Shown here: piece by piece, positions 36,661-50,786 of the stretch | Layout: every line of letters starts with the position of its first letter | Position numbering within the stretch: position 1 is the first letter of the stretch | NCBI GenBank assembly: GCA_004335835.1 | Contig: RWJK01001945.1 | Coordinates: 1-64,000, forward strand | Direction of reading: 5' to 3' | Length of the DNA stretch: 64,000 nt | DNA from: Scenedesmus sp. ARA3 | Taxonomy: Eukaryota; Chlorophyta; Chlorophyceae; Sphaeropleales; Scenedesmaceae | Notes under the pieces: model-generated | Told to the model about the DNA's origin: nothing | The model's database searches: none | Seen by the model: the letters and a program-made list of their open reading frames with translations, nothing else | Program-made: the position numbers and the translations under genes

Positions 36661-39600
36661 CAGCCAGGGGCAGAGGGCGTGTCGGGACCACACAGAGAGC
36701 TGATGCAACGCATGCCCAGCGCTGCTGCTGAGCACCAGCATGTGATGTGAAATGCTGTTTCGCACAGTGCTACTAGTACGACAGCTAGTGTAACCCAGAG
36801 CTGCTGCTGGCATGTGCATCTTGTGCTGGGACGCAGCGCTTCTAACGCCTTGGCCGACACAGCCGCCGTCAACCGTCCACTCAGCAAGCCACCTGCCGCT
36901 CACCTCCTGCATCAGCTGCTGCCACTGCTGGTTCAGCTCTGCAGGGAACGCCGGCACAGCAGGCAGCCAGGCAGCCTCGCCTCTGTCTTCCTCCTTTGCT
37001 GCCTTGTCCTTAGCAGAGCCCTTGCCAGCTGCTGCTGCACCAGCAGCGCCTGCAGCGGCAGCCTTCTTAGGGGCTGGTGAGGCAGCTGGTACTGCCACAG
37101 CAGCTGCTGCAGCTGCAGCAGCTGCGGTAGCTGCAGCAGCAGTCACTGGAGGGGGCACTGCAGTGACCTCAAGAATCTGCTTGTGCAGCTGGCGCTTGTA
37201 GGACCTGAACCTCGATGTCAGTGACTCCAGCTTGGCACTTGGCAGTGGCAGGCTCCCAATGACTGCTATGCGTGGCGGAGTCGCTGCTGCTGCTGCTGTT
37301 GGTATTCCTCCACTGGAAGCCGCTCCTGGGGCAGGACTGCCCTCCTTTCTGGAGCCCTGCTTAGCTGCTCCTGCTGCTGCTGCTGCTGCTGGTGCTGGTG
37401 CTGCTGCTGCACCTGAGCCGCTGAGGCTGCGGGCACTTGCGTCACTGGGCAGCTCCCCTGCTGCTGCTGCTGCTGCTGGTGGTGCTGCTGCTGGCTGGGT
37501 GTCCTCAACATTCCACGCGGCTACTAGCAGCTCCTGCAGCAGGGAATGCAGCAGATATTGCGCAAAAACAACCGTCGCAACTGGTTGACCATGGGCTCAG
37601 TCACAGCCGCGGTGTGCCATGCATTCAAACCAAAACTCAGCCGGTCAGCATGCTTCTAACATGCAATATGATGTTAGAACAGAAGTGCCTTCAGTCTGGC
37701 TGGCCTTCTGCCTCTCGTCGTAGTGCACCAGCATGTATCATCCGAGCAAAAGTGCTGTGAGCAAACAGAAGGTACCTTGGCTGAGGTAGCTTCTGCCGCG
37801 CACCTGTCGCGCCTCGTCATGATGCACCAGCAGCAGCCGCTGCTCCGGCTGCAGCTGCGACAGCAGCGGGGCCATGCTGCCAGGCCGCCCCGCCATGAGG
37901 CGCTTGCTGCTGTGGCCCAGCAGCGACAGCAGCTGCTGGGCCTGTGTTTGGAGCAGCAGGAAAAAGAAGCACCAGCAGCAACACACAGTGCACGTTGTCA
38001 ATGCCAGATACTCCTGCAAACATTACAGTTTCTTCGCCATAGCTGATTATGTGCAGTGTGCTGCATTGAATGCTTGCAGCAATTTTTGACCAGCTGTTGA
38101 AGTGTCGATGGTGTCCCGCTGCCGGCCTCACCTGCTGAGCGTGCGGGTGCTCCGCTGCATCTGGCATAAGCTGCCGCAGCTGCTGCAGCTGCCGCCACAT
38201 CAACACCTCGCCATGCTGCCCACTGGCACACCTGCAGCGCAGCAGCAGCCAGCAATGTAACAAGCATATAATTGGCACCAGCTGCAGGCACACCATCAGG
38301 CCACAGCTGAGCTGCGCTAAGGACCCAGAAGGCAAAGGTGGACACACAGGGAGACTGCAGCGAGGCAACCCAGTGCAGCAGCGGCCAGCAACACCCAGCA
38401 GTTTGAAGGCGGCCGCCTCGCTGCCTGGCGCCAGCATCAGCTGCAGCCACATCATCAGGTAACAGCTAACCCACACGAAGTTTTGGTGGTACCAGTTTAA
38501 CTCGACAAGGCTGTAGGGCCTCAACTAAGTGGTGCGCAGCTGCATGACCGCAGAGAAGCCCACCTCTCAAAGACTGCCCTCATGTATGCCGCTGACTTGC
38601 AGTCCTGCGCCACCGCCAGGCACTCTGCTGCTTGCTGCGGCTGCAGCAGCCCATAGCAGCGCACCAGACCCAGTGCAGCAGCACGAGCAGTAGGCAGCTG
38701 CTGGCAGGCCAGAGCCTCACTCAGGGCCTGCTGCAGCAGCTGCACTGCTTCTAGGTGTGCTTGTGCAGCAGCCTCGGGCATAGGCGGCATGGCTGCTGGG
38801 GCAGCAGGAGCTGCACTGCCGCTGGTGCTGCTGCTAACTGCTGGCAAGGCGGCATGAGCTGAAGCAGCTGCTGCTGCGTCTTCAAGAAGTGCATCAATGC
38901 CGGCTGAGTCGCCTGGTGTGCCGTCCACAGTTTCCGCCAGGTTGTCCACTGTGCTGGTGATGCTCGCAGCTTCTGCGCCTGCCTGCTGTGCCAGCATTTG
39001 CGGCCGCCGCGCAGGCCAGGGCGCCCAAAACGCATCAGCATCAAAGGCAGGCTGCATCAGTGATGCTTCAGCAGTTGCACCAGCGCTGGCCAGCAACTGG
39101 CAGTGCTTCCTTGACTGCTGCACAGCCGCATCCTGCAGCATTGCTGCATGGGCCTGCTGCATCAGCGCGCAGCCAGCTGCCAGCAGCGCAGCAGCATGCT
39201 GAGCTGGCGCACCAGCAGCAGCCTCAACAGCCGCCCTGGCATGTGCTGCTGCCAGTTCATAGTATGGCGTTCTGCTGTCACTAGTGCCGCCAGCCTGAGG
39301 GTAGAGCAGCAGCAACCATCGTGTCAGCGGTGCACAGCCTCATAGTTGTAAAAGCTTCTGAACAAACAAAGCATGCCATACTGCAATGCTGGTGCAGTGT
39401 ACACCAACAAACATACCCAGCAAGCACATTACACTCTGCTGGACGCAGGAATTACTCTATCCAGGTGTGCTAGTACTACCTCTGCTTCATTCTGGCTTCC
39501 CTTGCTGGCACAGGTGCAGCAGCCCCTCACCCACCTGCGCCTGCATTGCCTCCAAGTACTCAATGACAGGCGAGGCGTTTTTGCTAGCCACCTCAGCAGC

Positions 39601-42600
39601 GCGCAACCCTCCACCTATTGTGCCAACTATCACAACCCATACTGGCTGCGTCCTATGCTGGTGCAGAGTCAGACAAGCCAGCATTCGTACTAGGCGCTTC
39701 TGGGAGTGCAGATTGACCCATACGTCCATCAGAACAGCACGCAGCAGCTGTATTCCTTGCAGGTCCAACCAGGCGCAGCAGCCCCACCCACCTGTGCCTG
39801 CATCGCCTCCAAGTACTCAATGACAGGCGAGGCGTCCCTGCCAGCCACCTCGGGAAACACAGGCCGCCGCGCCTCCCTGTCTGCTGCTGTATGTGCAATG
39901 CGCAGCGCTCCCAGCTGCAGCTCAATGCCTGCCAGCTGCAGCTGCACAGAGGCCAGCGCACGGGCGACAGGCGTGCTGCACGGGCTGCTGCTGCTGCTGC
40001 TGCTGCTGGAGGAGCTGCCTGTGTGCAGGGATGCTGCCTCCTGCTCAGCGACCTGCAGCGCACGAGCACAGCAGCCAGCCACATTGCAGCTATCACATCA
40101 TTGTGCCGCAGCCGCACACACTGCATAAGGACAAACACAGTACAATGCGCACACGTGGCGCCTGTTGTTGTAGCCAGTAATCGACACCAGCTAAACATGT
40201 TTTAATCAATATGTTTGACATGGCACTAGTTAGCATGCGCACCCGCAGGATACGGCGAGCCTCCAGAAGCAGCGGGGACTCATCCAGGGGCAGCAAAACC
40301 TGCTGCTGCTGCGCCTGCTGCTGCTGCTTGTACTGCTCCTGTTGCAGCTGGCGCTGAGGATCCTGAAGCAGCAGCTGTGCGGCCAGCTGCAGCGCCTGCA
40401 GCCGCAGCAGCGGCGCACCAGCTGCCTGCATCTCCTGAGCGGTGTCTCTCGCCAGTGCCAGCGCCTTGGCGTGCTGCTGCGCTGCAGCTGCAGCCTCGCC
40501 CTCCTGCAGCTGCTGCTGCCTCTGTGCTGCCAGCAGCTGTGACAGCTGCAGCTTGAGGGGCCCTGCTGCCGTAACGGCCAGGTGGGCTGTTGCTGCATCA
40601 TCCCTGCACACATGAGCAGCAGCTGTTCATCCTTGCGGTACTTGCTCGTGTGTGCATATTATCAAACAGAACGCATGCCCGTGACACTTCCTCACAAAAG
40701 GAACACCTTGTGATCTGCTCAGCACTCAAGTGCTGCTGCATGCAGCCGAGTGCCACCATGACAGCAGGCAGCCACCCCACCTGGCCAGCACCCGCAAAGT
40801 TTATCTGCAGCATTTGCTGCACACCCAGCAGCAGGCAGCCGTACTCTGCAAAACATCAGTAGGCAGCAGTCACCACGCTCTGCAGATCAGCTGATACACA
40901 GCAGCAGGCAGCAGCCGCCCCACCTGGCCAGCGCCTGCATCATAGCCACGCCTGCCTCCAGCGCTGCCGCTGCATCACGCTGCCCGCCAGAGCGCATGGC
41001 GCCCCGCACCGTCGCATACAGCGCCACACTGTCCCGCCACAGCGCAGCGCTGCCGCCCAGTGCCTGTGCTGCCTGCAGCAGCAGTATGGCTGCCTCTGGC
41101 CTGCCTGCGAGTGCCTCCAGGCGCGCCTGCTGCAGCAGCAGCTCGGCTTCTGTGTTGCTGTCGCCAGCAGCCCTGCAGCAAGTGGATGACACCAGCTTAT
41201 TGATGTTTGCGGGCCATGCCATGCAGCTGACACAAGGAGGAAGACCAAGCAAAGCAGCAGCAGGACGGCGCTAACGAACGATTACTTTGGCAAAGTACTG
41301 ATCTGCTGATGCTTCACTGGCTGCAGAAGCATGTGCTGCGCAGATGCAGTCACAGCATCACGCCATCCACCTCACAGACCCCCGGGCGCACCTGGCAAGC
41401 TGCAGCGCAGTTGCACACAGCCGCACAGCCGGTGTGTACTGTGCATGGTCCACCAGGTATGTCGCAATGCCCAGCAGGCTCTCCTGCTGTGATGACGGCC
41501 GCAGCCATTTGGCCTTGCAGCCCAGTGCTGCCTCCTCCCCAGCTGTGCTGCTGCCACCTGCAGGCAGCCCCTGTAGCTGCACCCTGCTGGCGCTGGCAGG
41601 CCGCCATGCGCCCTGGCTGCTGCTGCGCCTCACTGCTGCTGCTGCTGTTGAAGCACATGAACCAGGGCTGCTGCTGCTGTTGCTGCTGCCCCAGACTTGC
41701 AGCACTGCAGGATCTGCCTGCTCTGCGGCCGTGACCAGGAATGCAGCGTGTTGCGGCACTTGCCTGCTGGCACTGTCCTGTGCAGCACCTGCTGCAACAC
41801 CAGTTGCCGCAATCACCTGGCTGGCCAGTTGTTGCAGCGCGGTCTGCTGTGCTGCTGCCTGCTGCTGTTGTGCACTGGGCCAGCTGTCTGGTGACGCCAG
41901 CTGCAGCCATGCAGCAGCCTCGGCTACCAGGCCCAGCTCTTCACATGCTGCAGCCAGCTTCAGAGTGATGGCAGCTGCCATTGCCTGCAGCGGTCAGCAG
42001 GATAAGCTAGTGGTCAGCAGCAGCACCGGTTGCAGTGGGCAGAGCAGCCGGTTGCATGACTGCTGCAATGCAAAAAGCATGCAAGCCAATCATGGGCTGC
42101 TAATTCAGCAGCAACCTTCCTACTACTGTCATTCTCCCAAATTGCTCTTGGTCGAGCAGCATCACAGATCTTGGCCAGCACCGTTTCGAGGAGGTTGATT
42201 GAGCTCTGGTCGTTTTTCACCTGGCTGTTGAGTGCCACTGTTGCAACCAGGCGCGCCAGCTGCAGCACCGGCAGCGCTTGCAGGTGCTGCCCGCTCTCCC
42301 TCAAGCTGCCCGCAAGCAGCTGTAAGTGAGCCAGCAGCAGCTCAGGCACCTGCAGCGCAGCGCTGCCAAGCCCCTGTGCTTCGCCAGCCCCACGTGCTGC
42401 TGTCGACAGCTGCGGCGGCGCCTGTAGTGTGTCATACCCCGAGCTGTTGCTGTTGTTGAATTTGCCGGATGCTGCTGCCAAGGCAGCCAGCAGTGCTGCT
42501 GTTGGCTGCCAGTGGGCCCAGTCTAGCAGCTGGCTGGGCAGAACATCAGACACAGCCAACCCATTGGTCAACTCAACTGCAGCAGCAGCAGCAGCAGTAT

Positions 42601-45600
42601 CTGCTGGTGCTGATGTTACAGCTGTGCTGGTGTTACTGAGTGCTTGCGGTGCTGCAAGCTGGCCACCAGCATCCGGAGGACGATCACCAGCAGCATCGCT
42701 TGCAGCAGCGACAGCTTCCTCTGTTGATCTTTGCGACCTTGCTTCTGCAGGTGCGCTGTCGCTGGTGATGGATGCAGACTGAGGGCTTCTGGCCCCTGCT
42801 GCGGTCAAGCTGGTGGTCAGCATGAGGGCCGCATAGTGCTGGGCCTTCATGACGTGTGCTAGCCGCTCCGGTGCTGTTGGCGCAGCCTGCACAGTGGACA
42901 CAGTGTGTTACTGAGCCATATGGTGGCTAGCAGTAGTCGAAGCCGACATGCGCTTATGCCCGGCAACATGCACGAAGCACCAGCAGATACGCACAGCACT
43001 TCCTGCACGCAATCATACTGCTGTGCTGTACGAAGCAGGCGCAGCCGCCATCACATCAATCAAGAGCAGACCAACACAGCTGTATCACCAGGGAATCGCA
43101 AGTGTCGCCTACCTGTGACAGCAGCACAAGTGCACGCAGCAGCTGGTCCACGTGTCTGATGCTGAAGCCAGGCTGCCGCCCAGCCCCAGCACCATCAGCA
43201 TCCCCTTGGCCTGCATGCTGCTGCCCATCTGCTGCCCTGACTCCTGCAGCCCTACCAGGCCGCCTGGCCGTGCCCCTGCTGCTGCTGGCTGCTGCAATGC
43301 TGCCTGTGCCAGTCCTGGGGCCTGCTGCAGTGCTGCCACTGCTGATGGTGCTGCCTGGCGCGCCTGGCTGCCTGCTGGGGCTGCTGCTTTTAGTTGCACG
43401 CAGCCGACTGGCACCTGAGCAGGCGGTGTGGGCCTTGGAGACAACTGATGCTGCATCATCCCCATCAGCACCAGCTGCACCACAAGCTTCATCTGCAGAG
43501 GCAGCACATACAACAGCATACACACATATGAAGCAACGCAATGATATACGTATCTGCCGTCCAGCTGCCAACAATGCAACTTGACTTTCTGTGCTGTCAG
43601 CTTGATGCTGCTCAAGCAGCATGTCGAGCATACCTGCTGCGAAGGACTACGGCATGAGCACACAACACAGGCACACACCTTCAGCTGCTGCCTCCTCCAG
43701 CTGGGTCAAGGTACTGGCGGCGCCAAGCAGCAGCGCCTCTGCGCTGTGCTCCTTGCTGCCAGGCTCGCAGCCGCTCACCAGCACCCACTCAGCATACTCC
43801 AGCTGGTACTCCACCTGCAGCGCAAACAGGAGTAACACAGGATAAGGGAGCTGACTGATTGAAAAAACCTACAACCACAAAACACCAGAAACGCTGCTGG
43901 ATCAGATACAAGTAAACATGATTTTGAGACCAACTACTCCTCCATGCTTGTGTCTGACTGCCGGCACTGTGCAGTGCTGTAGATGTTGAGCTGTGCATGC
44001 TGGGGGTGTTGCACATTGGCACAAACCAGCATGCGTTATTATGCGATATTGCGTTGAGCATCGGTTGCTGACAGCCCGCTCACTTGGTCCAGTGGGTGGC
44101 CCTGTAGGGCCGCCAGTGCTGCCTTGCGTGCTGCCAGCTGGTCGCCGCTGCTGCTGGAGGCGTGCGCAAACGCCAGCCATGCACGAGCCTGCGGGGCGCG
44201 GCAGCACACGCATCAGCGCAGGTACAGCCCAGACGTCAGAGGTGACAGCCTTGACACATGATGGCACGTTGCAAAGAAGCGTCCCCAGCTATAGATCGCC
44301 TGCTTTGCAGATACTACAATCAACACATGCAATGGTGGGTTCTGCAAGAAACCCGGCTGAATGCAATGCAGAGCATGTCCAAATATCATCTCCTCCCCCT
44401 ACGGCCGTACTGCTCCTCAGCTGCAGCCGCACTACTCACCTTTGCGCGTGGTGTGCTGAGCTCCGCCAGCAGCCGGTTCATGTCCTCACCCACGCGCGGC
44501 GTAGCAGTCAGTGAGGCGCGCACCAGGCAGGTGGCGCGCCAGCCAGCCACCTGCTCTGCTGCGGCTGCAGCAGGCCCTGTGGCCTTCAGCGGCAGGCAGC
44601 GCTGCAGCGACTCCACGTGGCGCCGCGCAGGGCCCCACTGCCCGGCAGCTGCCATGCACTCAAGAAGCAGCACGTTGCAGGACACCTGCAGGCAAGAAGA
44701 CACACAGCGATCTACAATGGTAACAGGCAGCCCCAGTGTTTACTCTACTCAGCTTACTCCACCCAGCTCACACGCCCTAGCTCATTCCACCCAGGAATGA
44801 TGCGAAAGGGGTGGTGCCGCACTCTACGGCAAAAGCGGGCTGTCCTGCCATGCGAGGCCACACATGCGTGCGTGGCCACATCACCGTGCGGCTGGCAACA
44901 GCTGCTGGCTGCAAGCGTACCTACATGCACCTGCACAGCAGCAATGCGCGGGCGCGGCAAATCACCTGGAAGTTTGTATCTGCAGGACGTGTGGCGTTCA
45001 ATGCGCCTGCCACTGCTTTAAGCTGTGGCACTAGTGCAGCGCGAGTAAGCCCGCACGCCAGCATGCCGCTCCTGACACAGGCATTCCAGGCATGCCGTGC
45101 AGCTGCCTCCGCCAGATCTGCCCTGTTGACGAATGCTGCCAGCTTTGCTGCTGTGGCAAAGTGGCTGAGGGCTGTGTAGTGCAGAGCCAGGCGGCTGGAG
45201 GCATCCTGACTGCAGGACGCTAGCAGGGATGTTGCAGCCTGCAGCGCATAGCAAAGCGATTGCTACTTGAGCTTTGCTGACACCTTGAAAATCTCCAGCG
45301 GCCCTCAACAACATGTAATGTGCTGCAGCAATGCTTCACGGTTTGCAGGAAGCGTTAGAAAGTGACGAACCACCCTAAAATGTCCATCACCTGCTGTGTC
45401 CCTTTCTCGGCAGTGTACCCTATTTCCGCATGACAAAAAGCCACATACAGGTTGTTAAAGCGCAACACGTGCGGCAGCAACACCGGTACCACGCACCTGC
45501 CCCTGCTGCATCTCTGCCACCGCCAGCCAGTACCAGCCCTGAGGGGACACCTCGGGCACATCCGCAGCAGCAGCCACAGCCTGCAGGTCCCGCTTGCCAG

Positions 45601-48600
45601 CTGGCAGGGCACCAAGGGCTGCTGTGGCGCATTCGCGCGCCAGCTGCCAGGCGCCCTGCAGGCCTGCTGCCCTGGAGAGCTGCGCCCACAGCTCGAGGTT
45701 CACAGCGGGTGCTGATGACAGCAGGGACATGGCTGAGCGGATGTCCTGCAAGCAGCAGCAGCAGCAGCAGTCAAACAACGCACAGGATCGCACACAGCAT
45801 CCCAGTGCACCAGCAAAGTGCAGCCTAGCGCAGTTTATTGCATACAATGCTGCCCCGGTGCAGTGATGCTTCCCAGCGCAGCACCTCTGACTGCTAAAGG
45901 CAGGCCAAACTAATTCATTCGCTCACCTGCTCAGCTTTATCCACTGGCGCAGCAGCTGCTGCTGCCTTGTCTGCCGCCGCCTTGCCGCCTGCTGAAGCCG
46001 GCTTAACCACTGCTGCGCCAGCTGCCGTTGCCGCCGGCGCTGCTGCTGTCTGTGCAACAGAAAGCGACTCAATTATTGTCAGCACCTTGCTGGTGACTGC
46101 AAGGCTAGCAGGGGCGCCTGTAGGCACTGCAATGCTCCTGCCTTGTATCTGCTGCAGCCTTGCATAGGCCTGGATGAGCCCCTGAGGCTCTGCTGCTGCT
46201 GTGGCAGCTGTTAGGGCAGCCTGGCAGGCATCAGCAGTGTCTGACAGCAGCTGCAGCAGCTCGGGGGCTGCGCCATCAGCTGCACCTGGTTGTAGCAGAC
46301 GCGGTACATCCAAATGTGCTGCAAGAGAAGGGTGGCGGCAGGCAAGCAGCACACATCAGCTTGGCAGACAGCAAGGCGCAGATGAACCTTTAGGACAGCT
46401 GCACCTGTAGGAGGGACGCATGCCCTGCAAAGTGCCGCATGAAAGATTTCACGCTTGAGGCATACCAGGTTAAATTTGAGTACTGCTCCCTGAAGCTTCG
46501 GCAGGCACGTGCAAGTCAAGGAAGCGCGGCTTGCAGTGAATTTGCGGAGGTGTCAAGCCAGCCCTGCCTACCTGTCTTGCTGCGCGCTTCAAGCAGAGGC
46601 GCAAACCAGGGGGTGTCTGCAGCCCTGAAGGACCACACAGCAGCTGCTGGCTCCTCATCTTCTGGAGCTTGCTCCGCAGGCGCAGCAGTGGGCGGGCGCA
46701 GCACGTGCAGCAGCGCGGCATGCTCTGCTGCCTTGGCTGCAGCTTCTGCCAACATCACACACAAGTTTGCATCCAGTTGGCTGCTGCTGTCCTGCAAGTT
46801 TGGACAGCAAAACGGCAGGCACTACACATCAGCACAAGCACGCGTGCAGCAAGAGGTATGCTAGCACACCGCTTCAACAAACAGGCTGTGGAAGAGGATT
46901 ATCTAAGAGTGGCCGCGACCCAACACTGCTGACAGCACTGTCTTTAGCGCAGCGCTCACTTTCAGCAGCTGCCTCAGCAGTGGCAGCAGCACCCCAGCCA
47001 GCTCAGCATATCTCTGCCGCTGCAGCAGCTGCACGTAGGCGTTCCAGGCCGCCAGGGCTCCGTTCTGCAACAGCCATGGCTGCCCAGCTGCTGATGCTAG
47101 GCGCATGGCTAGCAGCAGATCCTGCAAGCAGGAAGATGCAACGTGTCAAAACAGGCGAAAGTAAGGACTTTTCCAGTTTGGCAAGCAGCTGTGACTAGAC
47201 ATGAGTGCGTCAGCGCTGTGTCAAGAGACATTTTTGAGAGAGAGGGGGCGTTTAGACGTGAAGACATCATACGTGCAGGCCACGTGCATGGCAGAGGCAC
47301 CAGCATGTGTCTCTATCTCATTTCGACCATGCTGCTGGCAGCTGGCACCTGACTCACCTCAACTAGCAGCCGCTGCAGCTGCTCCACTGTAGCAGGCGGC
47401 AGCCTCACGCCATCATCCCCAACATCAGCAGCACCAGGACCGGCATCAACATCAGCAGCAGCGCCAGCTGCAGTATCTGCAGCAGCTGCTGCTGCCGCAG
47501 GCATGTGTGTAGCTGCATTGTAGCCAGCAGGTGGCAGCAGCTCCTGGTCGAGCTGCTTCAAAGCAAGCTTGCATGCATCTGACTCAATGAGAGCAACGCG
47601 TGCCTGCAGGACGCCCAACCACACAGGCAGCACTGCGTGACCGTGCTGTGTATGGGTTGCTGACAGAGAGATTGCAACTCGCATGTAAGCATTTGAGCCA
47701 AGTGAAACAACTGGGTGGAATGCCGAGTAAACGTTGTGGCAGAAGGGCTTGCTGCTGAGGCATGTGGTCAAGCACGCTGCTATCGCCTGATCCTTGTGAG
47801 CAGCTGCTCTGCATGCGGCCCAACATGCACAGCGTGCTGCCTGCGTACCTGTAGCAGCAGCATTTCGTTGTCGCTCGTGCCCTGCCAGTCTGCTGCCAGC
47901 ACGTGGGGTGCCGCAGCCCTGACTACATCATCAAGCTCAAATGGCACCCAGGCCAACTGCGGCAGCAGCAGCAGCAGCAGCAGCCATTGCAGCGGCACTT
48001 TCAACCTTCAACCAGCTGCAAAACAACATCTGCAGCTGGCAGCAATATGCCGACAACCTGCCTTTACATAACAGATAAACATGCATGCAGGCTGTTCCAG
48101 ACGCAAGAGTACATACAGTGTTTAGACATGTGCTTGCGGTTCTACCGCATCAATGACAGCGAGCTACACGGCGGCGTGCCCACCTGGACAATCTCAGCCC
48201 ACAGCTCTGTCCTTGCACGTGCTGAGCGATGCTGCTGTGCTCGTGACGCTGCAGCCGCTGCTGCTGTTGTTGCGCCAGCTGCTGCTGCTGCTGCTGCGCC
48301 AGCTGCTGCTGCTGTTGCTGCTGTACCTGCTCCTGTTGCTGTTGCAGCTACAGGCGGCTGAGCAGCAGCTGCCGCTGCTGGTGGCTTTGCAGGCGGCAGT
48401 AGCGCCAACTTTGCGACAGCCCTGCAGCACCAAAAGCAGGGTGTTTTAACTTTGCGGGGCGTCTGCGCATCCTCCCTTGTCAGCCAAACAAGCTTCATCA
48501 GAATGCACACGAACATGGCCTGAGTCACGCCTGACTCAAAACCTGCCAGCGCATGATTACACGCATGGCTGTGTACCGAGCAACTCACTTCTGCAGGTAG

Positions 48601-50696
48601 TCCTTCCTGACAGCTTCCATCTTTGACTCCTTGGCCCTCTCAAGCAGCACAGCAGCATCGTCATCAGGCCCAGCAAGCGACCGCTCCTGCGGCCCTGCAA
48701 CCTCATCGCTGCTGCTGCCACCCAGGCCTGCGCCCCGCAGCCGCGCTGCGCGTGCCAGTGGCTGCAGGAACCTGTCCAGGGGCCGCTCATAGCCCCACAG
48801 CGCTGCTGCCTCAGCACTGGGCGGGTAGTTGAGGGCAAGGGCGAGAGAGGCCTCCTTGGCAGCCTGCAGTGACACCACACAGCACATGGCCAGCATCCCT
48901 TAGACATTTTAAAGCAAACATTCCAAAGCAATAGCATGAGAAACTGCTATCTTGCGAAAGAGCAAGCTGTTCACGGCTGAGCACCTGACGGCACCTGCCG
49001 TACTCAAATGAGCTCAGAGCATGCTGCAGGACCATAATATGCAGTGCAAGCCAGGCATTTCTGCTGTTCCAAGTATGCTGCCACGCATGTAGTGCATGTG
49101 CTGCAAGGCTGTCACCCACCTTGGCAAAGCTGTCAGCACCCGCCTCTGCCCTGGCAAGCTCCAGGTGCAGGCAGGCCCGGCAGCCGTGCCAGCACCATGC
49201 ATGCTGCTACAGATGCGATGCTTGCAAAACATGTCTGTTACCCACCTTGGCAAAGCCGTCAGCACCCGCCTCTGCCCTAGCTAGCTCCAAGTGCAAGCAG
49301 GCCTGCAGCCTCGCTAGCCCCATGCGTGCTGCTTTAAGTTATAGTGCTTTGTAAAAGTTTTTTTCACCCACCTTGGCAAAGCTGTCGGCACCCGCCTCTG
49401 CCCTAGCTAGCTCCAAGTGCAGGCAGGCCCTCAGCCGTGCCAGCGGGCTGGCCATGCTCTCCAGGGCTTTTGCCACACCAGCAAAGCAGCGCCGCAGCAG
49501 GCCGCGGTGCTGCGGCTGCAGCAGCGGCAGGCCTGCACGTGCCCAGCAAGCCAGCAGCGCAGCCGGCAGCAAAGAGAGCACCACATGTGACGCTTTGAAC
49601 ACATGCGTCGTTGGCGAGTGTGCGCCCGCAGCTGCCACAACTGTTCTCGCATAGGGTGCGCCGAGCCGCGCAATGACGCATTTAGCTGGTAGCAGTATCC
49701 ATGGCTGCGACATGCGACTCAAATTTCTTGCTAAATGGCCGTAGCGCAATAAACAACTGCCACGTTGCCACCACGCACCGGCGTTCCATGCCAGCTTTGC
49801 GCAGTAGTGCACACCATCCACATCCTGCAGCTTCACAAACGCTGCCGCTGCCTCCTCCACGCCTTCCAGCACTGCCAGCCGCGCCTGCAGCCCCTCAGGG
49901 CAGCAGGCCACGCCGCCGCCCCAGCTGCTGCCTGGGCTTGGCACTGCAGGTGGCGCTGACTGCAGCGCTAGCAGCAGCCGCGTGAGGTCGCTCCACACCC
50001 GTGGCCCCAGGTCCTGCAAGTTTGGACATAGATCAGGACACGGATTGAGGTTGGTGTGTGAGGTGGACTGGCGTTAGGGCACCTTGAGCAGTAGGCGCAG
50101 CTGAATGCCACAACCGGACCGTCATGTTGCATAGGAGGCCAGATACAGAGATGCACGCAAGTAGATGCTCGGCAGCTATGGGACAAATGTAGCAAGAGGT
50201 TGCACAACAGCAGGTGGAGCCTCACCGGTGACGCCGCTGCCCTTCGCGCACACTGTTCCGCCAGCTGTGACGCGCCAGACAGCGCTGCAGCCCAGGCGAT
50301 GCTGCCCACAACGCGCAGCAGCGCGCCACGCGTGGGGCCTTCAGGCCGCGGGTCGATCTGCAGGCAGGGAGAGGCGGTGGAGTTGCGTATCAGCTGGGCA
50401 GCAGCTGTGCCTAATCAGCAGCATTGTCGTGGCAGGCGGGTCCCTGGGAGCAACGTGTACATGTACTGCGGCGAGCCCTTCCACGAAGGTGAGAATAGTA
50501 TCAAGAGAACCCAAAAAGCCCTTCCTTGCAGAATAGAACAGCAAGGCAGCCTGCATTCAAGTTGCTGCTTGCTTGGCACAACACTGCCCCTCACCATCTT
50601 CCATGCTGCCCGCAGCTGCTGCTCTGCAGCCGCAGGCTCTGGACGCGAAGACAGCACCCACTGCAGAATTGATAGTGCACCAGACTCGTCAACTGC

Positions 50697-50786
<90 letters not shown>

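Noticed and set aside
40776..40860. Extra CFAP46 exon encoding EYGCLLLGVQQML
   Set aside because: Its phase does not fit exons 26 and 27, which join correctly without it; the right part duplicates the exon 26 donor region.
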